20,171 nucleotides of DNA from Streptomyces alboflavus (GCF_000716675.1 NZ_JNXT01000098.1:1-20171), one strand, 5' to 3'; shown: positions 1 to 7,863, numbered from the stretch's first letter. Numbers and translations: made by a program. Notes: generated by a model not told the origin, from the sequence alone.

Positions 1-34
1 GGGGAGGGCTGGGGGAGGGCTGGGGGAGGGCTGG
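1..34. repeat. G-rich 11-bp tandem repeat, about 3 copies
   Basis: The unit GGGGGAGGGCT occurs about three times in a row; the first copy lacks one G because the window begins there. The tract holds six runs of three or more G, so a G-quadruplex could form on this strand. It is cut by the window edge, so the true copy number is unknown. No coding role is visible. Confidence 0.85.
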
Positions 35-36
35 CC

Positions 37-89
37 TTGCGGAGAGGTTCTCCGTATCGTACTCCGCAAGTAACCGGAGAAGTTCTCCG
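37..89. promoter_or_regulatory. Two TetR-type palindromic operators and a candidate promoter
   Basis: Two near-identical 15-bp palindromes are present: CGGAGAGGTTCTCCG at 40-54 and CGGAGAAGTTCTCCG at 75-89. Their centres are exactly 35 bp apart. A further inverted pair, TTGCGGAG (37-44) and CTCCGCAA (62-69), interleaves with them. A weak promoter reading is TTGCGG (37-42), a 17-nt spacer, then TACTCC (60-65), which would place the first palindrome inside the spacer and the second after the start point. This architecture is typical of a TetR-family repressor site. The regulator is not in the window; a divergent gene just to the left would be the usual place. The symmetry is directly visible; the TetR assignment is inference. 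Confidence 0.6.
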
Positions 90-110
90 TTAAGGGATGA
101 GGGGTGCGGG

Positions 111-1046
111 ATGAGTGACCTCCAAGGAGACGTCGGGCTCGGTCAGGGAGCCGACGGGCCCGGGCGGGCGGGGATCTGGACTTTCGCCTTCGAGGGACAG
201 CCCGCGGGGCGGGTGCGCGAAGCGGCCGTGGAGATCGAGGAGTTGGGGTACGGGGCGATCTGGTACGGGGAGGCGTTCGGGCGTGACACGCACGGGCAGG
301 CGTGGCTGCTGCTGTCCGCCACCCGGCGGATCGTCGTCGCGTCCGGCATCGCCAACATCGCGTACCGGGAACCCCTCGCCATGGCCAACGCCGAGCGGAC
401 GCTCGGCGAGGCCTTCCCCGGCCGCTACGTCCTGGGCCTGGGCGGGCACCGGGTCGGCGACACCGCCACGGAGGTGGACGGCTACGAGCTGCCCGCGCGC
501 GGGCGGGCGGTCGCGACCATGCGGGGCTACCTGGACGCCATGGACGCGGCGCCCGCGTACGGCCCGGTGCCGGACCGCGCCCCGCGTCGCCTCCTGGCCG
601 CGCTCGGGCCGAAGATGCTGGGTCTCGCGGGCGAGCGCACCTGGGGCGCGCATCCGTACTTCGTGCCGGTGGAGCACACCGCGCGGGCGCGGGACATCCT
701 GGGGCCCGATTCGTTCCTCGGGGTCGAGCAGGCCGTCGTCCTCGACACGGACCGAGCCCGGGCCCGCGAGGTGGCCACGGAGCACGTCGTCGGGTACCTG
801 CGGGCGCCCCACCAGCTCGCGAATCTGCGGCGGCTCGGCTTCCAGGAGGAGGCCGACAGCGGTGAGCCGAGCCGACGTCTGGTGGACGCGATCGTCGCCT
901 ACGGAGACGTCGACGACATCCACGCGCGCGTGGCGGAGCATTTCGCGGCCGGAGCGGACCACGTCTGCGTACAGGTCCTGACGGCCGACCCCGGCGAGCT
1001 GCCCCTGCGGCAGTGGCGGGAGCTGGCGCCGGTGCTCACCCGCTGA
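111..1046 (+). CDS. LLM-class F420-dependent oxidoreductase
   Basis: A 311-residue protein of the luciferase-like monooxygenase superfamily, the (beta/alpha)8 proteins that use F420H2 or FMNH2. Family-like stretches are GIWTFAFEG near the N-terminus, the ELGYGAIWYGEAFGRD segment (residues about 44-59), the IVVASGIANI strand, a LGEAFPGRYVLGLGGH segment (about 98-113), and a C-terminal AEHFAAGADHVCVQVL segment. Length and motif order fit the subgroup annotated as probable F420-dependent oxidoreductase. The ATG at 111 is preceded by GAGGGG with a 6-nt gap. The substrate cannot be read from the sequence. Two TetR-type palindromes upstream suggest ligand-controlled expression. The gene converges on erm with only 38 bp between them. 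Confidence 0.88.
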   Translation: MSDLQGDVGLGQGADGPGRAGIWTFAFEGQPAGRVREAAVEIEELGYGAIWYGEAFGRDTHGQAWLLLSATRRIVVASGIANIAYREPLAMANAERTLGEAFPGRYVLGLGGHRVGDTATEVDGYELPARGRAVATMRGYLDAMDAAPAYGPVPDRAPRRLLAALGPKMLGLAGERTWGAHPYFVPVEHTARARDILGPDSFLGVEQAVVLDTDRARAREVATEHVVGYLRAPHQLANLRRLGFQEEADSGEPSRRLVDAIVAYGDVDDIHARVAEHFAAGADHVCVQVLTADPGELPLRQWRELAPVLTR

Positions 1047-1054
1047 CCGCCGCC

Positions 1055-1076
1055 GAGCCCTCCTGCCGCCAGGCTC
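1055..1076. terminator. Small hairpin between convergent genes
   Basis: GAGCC (1055-1059) and GGCTC (1072-1076) can pair around a 12-nt loop in the 38-bp gap between the oxidoreductase and erm. It is weak and lacks a U tract, which is common for Streptomyces terminators. It could serve either strand. Confidence 0.35.
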
Positions 1077-1084
1077 TCAACCGC

Positions 1085-1858
1085 CTATCCCCGCCCCCGC
1101 ATCCCGAACAGCTCCGCCCACTCCTCCACGCCGAGGTCCCTGGGCAGGAGTGCGGCGCTGTGGCCGCCTCGCCGCGCCCACTCCTGGATCCTGTGCCGGG
1201 GCAGGTCGGGAGCCGCTGAGGCAAGGATCTGGGGCAGTCCTCGGCCCCGTCCGGTGAACACCCGGCGTACGAAGTCCTGGTACTCCTGCCGCCGCGCGGA
1301 CGCGACCAGGGGCCGCTCCCGACGGGCGATCGTCATCAGGCCGCCGTCGACGTTGGGGCGCGGCCGGAACGCCGCCGCTGGGACGCGGCCTTCGAGGCCG
1401 AACGCGTACCAGGGCCACCACTGGGCCGTCATCAGCGTCGCCCCGCCGACTCCGGCGCGACGGCGGGCGACCTCCCACTGGACGAGCAGGACGGCGTCGG
1501 TCCAGCCCGTCGAGCGCAGGATGCGGCGCAGCATGGGGGTCGTCTCGTGGAAGGGGAGGTTGCCGACCAGGACGTGTGGCTCCGGCGGGGTGCGATAGCG
1601 CAGGAAGTCGGCGGTGACGATCGTCGTCGAGGGGGCGGTGCGCCGCCGCAGGCGTTCGGCCCGGCGGTGGTCGATCTCGATGCCCGTGAGGCGTCGGCCC
1701 AGGCGTTGCAGGGGGAGCGTCAGAGCCCCGTCCCCGGTGCCGATCTCGACGATCGGGCCGTGGGTGCGGCCCACGAGGTCGACGAACGTGCCGATGGTGG
1801 AGCGGTCGGTGAGGAAGTTCTGGCCGAACTCATGGCGGCCATGGTGGTGCGTACGCAC
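1085..1858 (-). CDS. erm: Erm-family 23S rRNA (adenine-N6)-methyltransferase
   Basis: A 257-residue SAM-dependent rRNA methyltransferase of the Erm/KsgA family. By family it methylates A2058 of 23S rRNA and protects against macrolides, lincosamides and streptogramin B. Visible motifs are the N-terminal FGQNFL (residues 11-16), SAM motif I EIGTGDGALT (38-47), acidic motif II GIEID (59-63), TADF with Asp84, catalytic motif IV NLPF (100-103), and FRPRPNVD (164-171). The NLPF form and length match the actinomycete Erm branch rather than KsgA. The start is GTG at 1858, with GGAG (1868-1865) six bases upstream. The upstream leader suggests inducible translation. Whether it mono- or dimethylates cannot be told. 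It could be self-resistance of a producer or intrinsic resistance; no antibiotic cluster is in view. Confidence 0.93.
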   Translation of the reverse strand: MRTHHHGRHEFGQNFLTDRSTIGTFVDLVGRTHGPIVEIGTGDGALTLPLQRLGRRLTGIEIDHRRAERLRRRTAPSTTIVTADFLRYRTPPEPHVLVGNLPFHETTPMLRRILRSTGWTDAVLLVQWEVARRRAGVGGATLMTAQWWPWYAFGLEGRVPAAAFRPRPNVDGGLMTIARRERPLVASARRQEYQDFVRRVFTGRGRGLPQILASAAPDLPRHRIQEWARRGGHSAALLPRDLGVEEWAELFGMRGRG

Positions 1859-1860
1859 AG

Positions 1861-1979
1861 GTGTCTCCGCGGCTTCGAGGTAAGCCGGGCAGCACGAAGT
1901 GCCGCTCGGCGCTTACGCGTGGAAGCGGCGGGGCGTTCCAGAGTGGGATGAGGTCGGCCCGCCGCTAGGCGCGGCGGAT
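1861..1979 (-). promoter_or_regulatory. Putative erm translational attenuator
   Basis: Four segments of the erm leader mRNA can pair in two mutually exclusive ways. Segment 1 (1977-1971, CCGCCGC, inside the last codons of the leader ORF) pairs perfectly with segment 2 (1965-1959) around a 5-nt loop. Segment 2 (GCGGCGGG, 1965-1958) also pairs perfectly over 8 bp with segment 3 (1932-1925). Segment 3 (1931-1922) can instead pair with segment 4 (1876-1867) through 4+5 bp with one C-C mismatch, covering two G of the erm GGAG. A strong hairpin (1915-1881) sits inside the 3:4 loop. A ribosome stalled late on the leader would mask segment 1, favour 2:3 and free the GGAG. This matches the known erm attenuation logic; pairing was worked out by eye, without folding energies. 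Confidence 0.65.
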
Positions 1980-2012
1980 CCTCGTGATTGCGGCAGCTGC
2001 GAATGCGCACAT
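1965..2012 (-). CDS. Putative erm leader peptide, 15 residues
   Basis: A short ORF encoding MCAFAAAAITRIRRA ends 106 nt before the erm GTG, in the same transcript direction. It has no Shine-Dalgarno sequence, but a candidate -10 (TACGCT, 2025-2020) ends only 7 nt before its ATG, so its mRNA probably begins at or next to the ATG (leaderless translation). The tail contains R11-I12-R13, matching the known +X+ macrolide-arrest motif (Arg/Lys-X-Arg/Lys) found in several erm leader peptides. Codons 13-14 coincide exactly with attenuator segment 1. Most annotation pipelines would miss it. Function is inferred from position and motif. Confidence 0.65.
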   Translation of the reverse strand: MCAFAAAAITRIRRA

Positions 2013-2019
2013 GGGAGGC

Positions 2020-2059
2020 AGCGTACGGGGCGGCCGGGGCCTATAGGCAAGTGATTTTT
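2020..2059 (-). promoter_or_regulatory. WhiB7-like promoter of the erm leader
   Basis: Reading the minus strand: an AT tract AAAAAT (2059-2054), three bases, a -35-like TTGCCT (2050-2045), a 19-nt spacer, and a -10-like TACGCT (2025-2020). An AT-rich tract about 3 bp before a -35 is the recognised signature of promoters activated by WhiB7/WblC, the actinobacterial antibiotic-response factor that controls erm-type genes. The tract stands out in this very GC-rich region. The 19-nt spacer is slightly long, so exact hexamers are uncertain. Confidence 0.55.
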
Positions 2060-2078
2060 CGCCGGGACCGGAGCAGGC

Positions 2079-2177
2079 CGTACCTGCAACCCGGAGCCGT
2101 ATCGGCAGCTCTGGAGACGTATCAGCAGCCCTGGAGATGTACCGGCAGCCCCGGAGGCGTACCGGCACCCCTGGAGA
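2079..2177. repeat. 20-bp tandem repeat, 5 copies
   Basis: Five consecutive units start at 2079, 2098, 2118, 2138 and 2158. The first is 19 bp and the others are 20 bp. The approximate consensus is CGTAyCgGCAgCcCtGGAGa, with a few substitutions per copy. The array fills the gap between the DUF6104-type gene (stop at 2184) and the erm leader promoter. It is not in a convincing reading frame. Function is unknown: it may be a passive minisatellite, an array of protein sites or part of an mRNA end. Confidence 0.85.
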
Positions 2178-2183
2178 TGACGA

Positions 2184-2366
2184 TTACTCGTCCTCGTCCT
2201 CGTCGTCCAGGCGCGCGAGCCACGTGGCGAGCCGCTCCACCGGGACCTCGAAGTCCGGGTTGAGGTCCACGAAGGTGCGGAGCTGCTCGGCGAGCCACTC
2301 GAAGGTGACCTCCTCCTCGCCGCGCCGCTTCTCCAGCTCCTCGATGCCACGGTCGGTGAAGTACAA
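2184..2366 (-). CDS. DUF6104-type small acidic protein
   Basis: A 60-residue protein beginning MYFTDRGIEELEKRRGEEE, with a FEWLAEQLRTFVDLNPDFEVPVERLATWLARLD core and the acidic tail DDEDEDE. I recognise it as the small conserved actinobacterial family (DUF6104) often found beside the oxoglutarate dehydrogenase gene; its function is unknown. The start codon is TTG at 2366, supported by AGGAG six to seven bases upstream. Start-codon rules favouring ATG or GTG would shorten or miss it. It lies downstream of kgd on the same strand, separated by a strong hairpin, so it may have its own promoter. Confidence 0.8.
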   Translation of the reverse strand: MYFTDRGIEELEKRRGEEEVTFEWLAEQLRTFVDLNPDFEVPVERLATWLARLDDEDEDE

Positions 2367-2424
2367 CTCTTGCTCCTGGTGCGGGCCGGACCCGGGCCGG
2401 TGGCCGGGCTGCGTTCCGTTTCAT

Positions 2425-2438
2425 CGTACGGCCGTACG
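2425..2438. promoter_or_regulatory. 14-bp perfect palindrome
   Basis: CGTACGGCCGTACG is a perfect 14-bp palindrome 59 bp upstream of the TTG start of the small acidic protein gene. It may be an operator or part of that promoter. No cognate regulator can be named. Confidence 0.4.
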
Positions 2439-2440
2439 CC

Positions 2441-2488
2441 GGTGGGCCCGGTCCCAAGTCCCGTACAGGACGCGGAGCCGGGCCCACC
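2441..2488 (-). terminator. Probable kgd terminator
   Basis: GGTGGGCCCGG (2441-2451) and CCGGGCCCACC (2478-2488) form a perfect 11-bp stem around a 26-nt loop, starting 31 bp past the kgd stop codon. No U tract follows. It likely ends or processes the kgd transcript before the small downstream gene. Confidence 0.6.
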
Positions 2489-2519
2489 CGACGTGCCGAA
2501 CGGCGGTGACCGCCGCGGA

Positions 2520-5500
2520 CTAGGCCTCGAAGACCTCGTTCAGGAGCTGCTCCTGCTCCTGCTCGTGGCGCTTCTTGGAGCCGACCGCCGGGGACGAGCC
2601 GTGCGGCCGCGAGATGCGGCGCAGACGCTCGTCGTGCGGGATGTCGGCGCCGACCGCCAGGTCCAGGTGGTCGATCAGGTTGAGGGCGATGAAGGGCCAC
2701 GCACCCTGGTTCGCCGGCTCCTCCTGGGCCCACAGGTACTTCTCGGCGTTCGGGAACTTGGCGATCTCCGCCTGGAGCTCGGCACCCGGCAGCGGGTACA
2801 GGCGCTCGATGCGGATGATCGCCGTGTCCGTGACGCCGCGCTTCTTCCGCTCGGCCTCCAGCTCGTAGTAGAGCTTGCCGGCGCAGAAGACGACCTTGCG
2901 GACCGCGTTGACGTCCACCGAGTCGTCGCCGATGACCGGGCGGAAGCCGCCCGTCGTGAACTCCTCCGTCTTGGAGGCCGCGGCCTTGAGGCGCAGCATC
3001 CACTTCGGGGTGAAGACCACCAGCGGCTTGTGGTGCGGGTTGTGCACCTGCCACCGCAGGAGGTGGAAGTAGTTCGACGGGAGGGTCGGCATCGCGACCG
3101 TCATGTTGTTCTGGGCGCAGAGCTGCAGGAAGCGCTCCGGGCGGGCCGACGAGTGGTCGGGGCCCTGGCCCTCGTAGCCGTGCGGAAGCAGCAGGGTGAC
3201 GCCGGACGTCTGGCCCCACTTCTGCTCGGCCGACGAGATGAACTCGTCCACGACCGTCTGCGCGCCGTTGACGAAGTCGCCGAACTGCGCCTCCCACATC
3301 ACGAGGGACTCGGGACGCGCGAGGGAGTAGCCGTACTCGAAGCCCATGGCCGCGTACTCGGAGAGCAGCGAGTCGTAGGCGTTGAAGCGGGCCTGGTCCT
3401 CGGAGAGGTACAGCAGCGGCGTGTAGTCGTCGCCCGTGTTGCGGTCGATCAGGACCGCGTGGCGCTGGCCGAACGTGCCGCGGCGGGAGTCCTGGCCCGC
3501 CAGGCGCACCGGGGTGCCCTCCAGGAGGAGGGAGCCGATGGCCAGGGTCTCGCCCATGCCCCAGTCGATCGTGCCGTCCTCGACCATGGCCGCGCGGCGC
3601 TGCAGCTGGGGCAGCAGACGCGGGTGGACGGTGACGTGGTCGGGGATGTTGACCTGGGACTCGGCGATGCGCTTGACGACCTCCTGGGAGATCGCCGTGC
3701 TGACCGCCACCGGGAACTCGGCCTGCGGCTCGGGGACCTCCGCCGGGGCGGGCTGCGAGGTGGCTTCACGGACCTCCGTGAAGACCTTCTCCAGCTGGCC
3801 CTGGTAGTCCTGGAGGGCCTGCTCGGCCTCTTCCAGGGTGATGTCGCCGCGGCCGATCAGGGACTCGGTGTACAGCTTGCGGACCGAGCGCTTCTTGTCG
3901 ATCAGGTCGTACATCAGCGGCTGCGTGAACGCCGGGTTGTCGGACTCGTTGTGTCCGCGGCGGCGGTAGCAGATCAGGTCGATGACGACGTCCTTGTTGA
4001 ACGCCTGGCGGAACTCGAAGGCGAGCCGCGCGACGCGGACGACGGCCTCCGGGTCGTCGCCGTTCACGTGGAAGATCGGCGCTTCGATCATCCGGGCCAC
4101 GTCCGTGGAGTACATCGACGAACGCGACGACTCCGGAGCGGCCGTGAAGCCGACCTGGTTGTTGATGACGACGTGGACCGTGCCGCCGGTGCGGTAGCCC
4201 CGCAGCTGCGACATGTTCAGGGTCTCCGCGACGACACCCTGGCCCGCGAAGGCCGCGTCTCCGTGGAGGGCCACCGGCAGGACCGTGAAGTCCGTGCCGC
4301 CCTTGTTGATGATGTCCTGCTTGGCGCGGGCGATGCCCTCCAGGACCGGGTCGACCGCCTCCAGGTGGGAGGGGTTCGCGGCCAGGGAGACCTTGATCTG
4401 CTCGCCGTCCAGGCCCGTGAAGGTGCCCTCGGCGCCCAGGTGGTACTTGACGTCTCCGGAGCCGTGCATCGACTTCGGGTCGAGGTTGCCCTCGAACTCG
4501 CGGAAGATCTGGGCGTACGACTTGCCCACGATGTTGGCGAGGACGTTCAGGCGGCCGCGGTGGGCCATGCCGATGACGACCTCGTCCAGGCGGGACTCGG
4601 CCGCACTGTCGATGACCGCGTCCAGGAGCGGGATGACGGACTCGCCGCCCTCCAGGGAGAAGCGCTTCTGGCCGACGTACTTCGTCTGCAGGAAGGTCTC
4701 GAAGGCCTCGGCGGCGTTCAGCCGGCGCAGGATGCGCAGCTGCTCCTCGCGCTCCGGCTTGGAGGCGTGCTGGCGCTCGATGCGGTCCTGCAGCCACTTG
4801 CGCTGCTTGGGGTCCTGGATGTGCATGAACTCGACGCCGGTGGTGCGGCAGTACGAGTCGCGCAGGACGCCGAGGACGTCGCGCAGCTTCATCATCGACT
4901 TGCCGGCGAAGCCGCCGACGGCGAACTCGCGCTCCAGGTCCCAGAGCGTCAGGCCGTGCTCGGTGATGTCCAGGTCGGGGTGCTTGCGCTGCTTGTACTC
5001 CAGCGGGTCCGTGTCGGCCATGACGTGGCCGCGGACGCGGTAGGAGTGGATCAGCTCGAAGACCCGGGCGGCCTTGGTGACGTCGTCGTCGTGGCTGGCG
5101 TCGATGTCCTTGAGCCAGCGGACCGGCTCGTAGGGGATGCGCAGGGCCTCGAAGATCTCGTCGAAGAAGCCGTTCTCGCCGAGGAGGAGGTTCGCGACGA
5201 TGCGCAGGAACTCGCCGGACGCCGCACCCTGGATCACGCGGTGGTCGTACGTCGAGGTCAGCGTCATGACCTTGGAGATGCCCAGCTTGTTCAGGGTGTC
5301 CTGGGACGTGCCCTGGAACTCCGCCGGGTAGTCCATCGAGCCGACGCCCATGATGACCGACTGGCCGGGCATCAGACGCGGCACGGAGTGGACGGTGCCG
5401 AGGCCACCGGGGTTGGTCAGGGAGACCGTGACGCCGGTGAAGTCGTCCATGCCGAGCTTGCCGTCGCGGGCGCGCCGGACGATGTCCTCGTAGGCCTGCC

Positions 5501-6332
5501 AGAACTCGAAGAAGTTCAGGGTCTCGGCCTTCTTGATGCCCGCTACAACCAGTTGGCGGTCGCCGTTGGGCTTCACCAGGTCGATGGCGAGGCCGAAGTT
5601 GATGTGCTCCGGCTTGACCAGCGTCGGCTTGCCGTCCTTCTCCACGAAGGAGTAGTTCATCGACGGCATGGCCTTGATGGCCTGCACCATCGCGTACCCG
5701 ATGAGGTGCGTGAAGGAGATCTTCCCGCCGCGGGCACGCTTCAGGTGGTTGTTGATGACGATGCGGTTGTCGAACAGCAGCTTCACCGGGACCGCGCGCA
5801 CGGACGTGGCCGTGGGCACCTCCAGGGAGGCGTTCATGTTCTTCGCCACGGCTGCGGACGGGCCGCGCAGCGGGACGTACTCGGGACCCGCCTTCTCGTC
5901 GGCGTCCGCCGCGGCCTTGGCGGGCTCCGCCTTCGCGGGCGCGGCCTTGGCGGCCGCGGGCTTCGCGGCTGCGGGCTTCGCGGGGGCGGGAGCCGGGGCC
6001 TGCGTCGCCGGAGCGGCCGCGGGCTTCGCTGCGGGAGCGGCCGGGGCTGCGGGCTTCGCGGCGGCCGGGGCGGGGGACGTGGTGGACGCGACCCCCGCGG
6101 CCGCGTCACCCGCCGGCTTGGCCGGTGTGGCGGCGACAGAGGCGCCCACGCCCGGCTTGTAGTCGGCGAAGAAGTCCCACCAGGCACGGTCGACCGAATT
6201 CGGGTCCTGGAGGTACTGCTGATAGATCTCGTCGACGAGCCACTCATTGGGACCGAACGCGGCAGCAGGGTTCTTGCCCTGCGCTTCTTGGTCGGTCGAA
6301 GTGCTCGAGTTACTGGGGGACTGTGGCGACAC
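2520..6332 (-). CDS. kgd: Multifunctional 2-oxoglutarate dehydrogenase E2-E1 fusion (Kgd)
   Basis: A TCA-cycle enzyme joining an E2 succinyltransferase domain and a thiamine-diphosphate E1 in one chain, the actinobacterial KGD/OdhA arrangement. It oxidatively decarboxylates 2-oxoglutarate together with dihydrolipoyl dehydrogenase. From a GTG at 6332 (MSPQSPSN...) it has 1270 residues: an E1o-type N-terminal segment ([16 protein letters not shown]); a long Ala/Pro/Lys linker (about 60-145) with no obvious lipoyl domain; an E2 catalytic domain from about 165 with DHRV near 362; then E1 with AHRGRLN near 589, the ThDP/metal motif from GDDPEA near 756, and [13 protein letters not shown] near 787. 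GAGGG lies 11 nt before this GTG. An in-frame GTG at 6359 would add nine residues but has no ribosome binding site. In relatives an FHA protein (GarA/OdhI) inhibits the E1; no such gene is in this window. Confidence 0.96.
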   Translation of the reverse strand: MSPQSPSNSSTSTDQEAQGKNPAAAFGPNEWLVDEIYQQYLQDPNSVDRAWWDFFADYKPGVGASVAATPAKPAGDAAAGVASTTSPAPAAAKPAAPAAPAAKPAAAPATQAPAPAPAKPAAAKPAAAKAAPAKAEPAKAAADADEKAGPEYVPLRGPSAAVAKNMNASLEVPTATSVRAVPVKLLFDNRIVINNHLKRARGGKISFTHLIGYAMVQAIKAMPSMNYSFVEKDGKPTLVKPEHINFGLAIDLVKPNGDRQLVVAGIKKAETLNFFEFWQAYEDIVRRARDGKLGMDDFTGVTVSLTNPGGLGTVHSVPRLMPGQSVIMGVGSMDYPAEFQGTSQDTLNKLGISKVMTLTSTYDHRVIQGAASGEFLRIVANLLLGENGFFDEIFEALRIPYEPVRWLKDIDASHDDDVTKAARVFELIHSYRVRGHVMADTDPLEYKQRKHPDLDITEHGLTLWDLEREFAVGGFAGKSMMKLRDVLGVLRDSYCRTTGVEFMHIQDPKQRKWLQDRIERQHASKPEREEQLRILRRLNAAEAFETFLQTKYVGQKRFSLEGGESVIPLLDAVIDSAAESRLDEVVIGMAHRGRLNVLANIVGKSYAQIFREFEGNLDPKSMHGSGDVKYHLGAEGTFTGLDGEQIKVSLAANPSHLEAVDPVLEGIARAKQDIINKGGTDFTVLPVALHGDAAFAGQGVVAETLNMSQLRGYRTGGTVHVVINNQVGFTAAPESSRSSMYSTDVARMIEAPIFHVNGDDPEAVVRVARLAFEFRQAFNKDVVIDLICYRRRGHNESDNPAFTQPLMYDLIDKKRSVRKLYTESLIGRGDITLEEAEQALQDYQGQLEKVFTEVREATSQPAPAEVPEPQAEFPVAVSTAISQEVVKRIAESQVNIPDHVTVHPRLLPQLQRRAAMVEDGTIDWGMGETLAIGSLLLEGTPVRLAGQDSRRGTFGQRHAVLIDRNTGDDYTPLLYLSEDQARFNAYDSLLSEYAAMGFEYGYSLARPESLVMWEAQFGDFVNGAQTVVDEFISSAEQKWGQTSGVTLLLPHGYEGQGPDHSSARPERFLQLCAQNNMTVAMPTLPSNYFHLLRWQVHNPHHKPLVVFTPKWMLRLKAAASKTEEFTTGGFRPVIGDDSVDVNAVRKVVFCAGKLYYELEAERKKRGVTDTAIIRIERLYPLPGAELQAEIAKFPNAEKYLWAQEEPANQGAWPFIALNLIDHLDLAVGADIPHDERLRRISRPHGSSPAVGSKKRHEQEQEQLLNEVFEA

Positions 6333-6490
6333 GGCGGCAACCGCCCTCTTCCGCTTCACAAGGTGATGGACAGCGGAAATAAAGGCTACGCCTCCAAGGA
6401 CGCGCAGTGCAGACCGGGCCGGTCATCCGTCGCGTAAGTCACACCGGGAAGCTGGTTTCGGGGCTGTAAATGGCGGGAAACAAGCGAAGT

Positions 6491-6544
6491 TCGCCTACGG
6501 CGAGGCGCCGCGTGGAGCCCTGGTGGGGACGTCTGTGCACGTCC
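6491..6544 (-). terminator. Hairpins downstream of the sensor kinase
   Basis: GGACGT (6527-6532) pairs perfectly with ACGTCC (6539-6544) around 6 nt, and TCGCC (6491-6495) with GGCGA (6499-6503) around 3 nt. Both lie in the 298-bp gap between the kinase stop codon and kgd. One may end the kinase transcript. I see no clear -10/-35 pair for kgd in this gap, although its promoter should be here. Confidence 0.3.
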
Positions 6545-6630
6545 TGGGTACGTCGACACGCGGCTGCGACCCGTCCGGCGCACCGTGCGCGCGCCCAGAG
6601 GTCGCTTCCGCTTCGAACCTTACGTCAACT

Positions 6631-7863
6631 TCAGTGTTCGGGCAGACCCGGAAGAGTGACCTGAATTCGGCAGCCCCGAGTCGATTCGGCCACGCCGATG
6701 TGCCCGCCGTGCAGATCGACCGCCCAGCGCGCGATCGCGAGCCCGAGGCCGGTGCCGCCGTCGCTGCCCGGCGGGACGCCGACGTGCGCGCCCCGGTTGA
6801 AGCGCTCGAAGACGCGGTGCCACTCCGACTCCGGGATGCCGGGACCCTCGTCGAGGACCTCCAGGTCCAGGGACTCCGGGTGCGGGCCGCGCCGGGCGAG
6901 CACCGTCACCCGGCCGTGCGGCGGGCTGTGCTTGACCGCGTTGTCGATGAGGTTGGCGACGACCTGGTGCAGCCGCTCGGCGTCCGCGTGGGCGGTCAGC
7001 TCCGGAGGCGACACGTCCAGGTGCAGATGCACGTCCGTACGGGTGTGACTGCCGGAGCCCGACGTCATCCCTTTGCGCGCGGAGGCCACCATGTTGGCCT
7101 CCTTCAGGACACCCGACAGATAGGGCCACACTTCGAAGCGCCGCGCCTTGAGCGGAACGACGCCGTTGTCCAGGCGCGACAGATCGAGCAGGGTCTCCAC
7201 CAGGCGGCCGAGGCGCTCGGTCTGCTTCAGGGCGGTGCGCATGGTCTCCGGGTCGGCCGCCGAGACGCCGTCGACGACGTTCTCCAGGACGGCGCGCAAC
7301 GCGGCGATGGGCGTGCGCAGCTCGTGCGAGACGTTGGCGACGAGCTCCTTGCGCTGCTGGTCCTGCGCCTCCAGATCGTCCGCCATGCGGTTGATCGTCA
7401 TCGCCACGTCGCCCAGCTCGTCGCGGCGGTCGGCTCCCTGCACGCGCCGCGTGTAGTCGCCGTGCGAGACCGCGCGGGCCACCGAGTTCATCTCGTCGAG
7501 GGGCGCGGTGAGGCTGTGGGCGACGAACTGCGTGATCAGCAGCGTCGCGATCACGGAGAAGACCGTGATGAAGCGGAGCTCGGTCTCCGTCTCCATGGCC
7601 ACCATCAGCAGCCCGGTGGTGATGAAGACCGAGACGACCACCAGGGTGCCGAGCTTCGTCTTGATGGAGAACGGCCGCACACCCGCGAACGGGCCGTTCA
7701 GGCCGATGCTCCCGCCCCGGTCGCAGCGCCACTTCCGGACCGTGCCCCGCTCGGCGTCCGCAGCGCCGCCGGGGGTGCCGCCCGGGGTGCCGTGCGCACT
7801 GCCCGGGGTACCGCTCAGGGCGCCGCGAGCCGTCCCGCCGGCGGCGCCCGGGTCCGCCGTCAT
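6631..7863 (-). CDS. Two-component sensor histidine kinase
   Basis: A 410-residue membrane kinase. Residues 1-65 form a Gly/Thr/Pro-rich cytoplasmic tail. TM1 spans about 70-90 and TM2 about 98-118, with only some seven residues (ETETELR) between them. A HAMP domain (about 115-168) is followed by the H-box VSHELRTP with phosphoacceptor His180, an N-box NLIDNAVKHS, G1 LDEGPGIPE and G2 GGTGLGLAIA. The ATG at 7863 overlaps the regulator's stop codon (ATGA), so translation is coupled and the two form a cognate pair. The nearly absent outer loop suggests sensing within the membrane or through an accessory protein; the stimulus is unknown. An upstream in-frame extension is just read-through of the regulator region. 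Confidence 0.93.
   Translation of the reverse strand: MTADPGAAGGTARGALSGTPGSAHGTPGGTPGGAADAERGTVRKWRCDRGGSIGLNGPFAGVRPFSIKTKLGTLVVVSVFITTGLLMVAMETETELRFITVFSVIATLLITQFVAHSLTAPLDEMNSVARAVSHGDYTRRVQGADRRDELGDVAMTINRMADDLEAQDQQRKELVANVSHELRTPIAALRAVLENVVDGVSAADPETMRTALKQTERLGRLVETLLDLSRLDNGVVPLKARRFEVWPYLSGVLKEANMVASARKGMTSGSGSHTRTDVHLHLDVSPPELTAHADAERLHQVVANLIDNAVKHSPPHGRVTVLARRGPHPESLDLEVLDEGPGIPESEWHRVFERFNRGAHVGVPPGSDGGTGLGLAIARWAVDLHGGHIGVAESTRGCRIQVTLPGLPEH

Noticed and set aside
2370..6437. A 1355-codon open frame on the plus strand opposite kgd
   Set aside because: It is antisense to an unmistakable E2-E1 enzyme. Its Arg/Leu/Val/Gly-rich product lacks any domain and arises from GC-rich codon bias.
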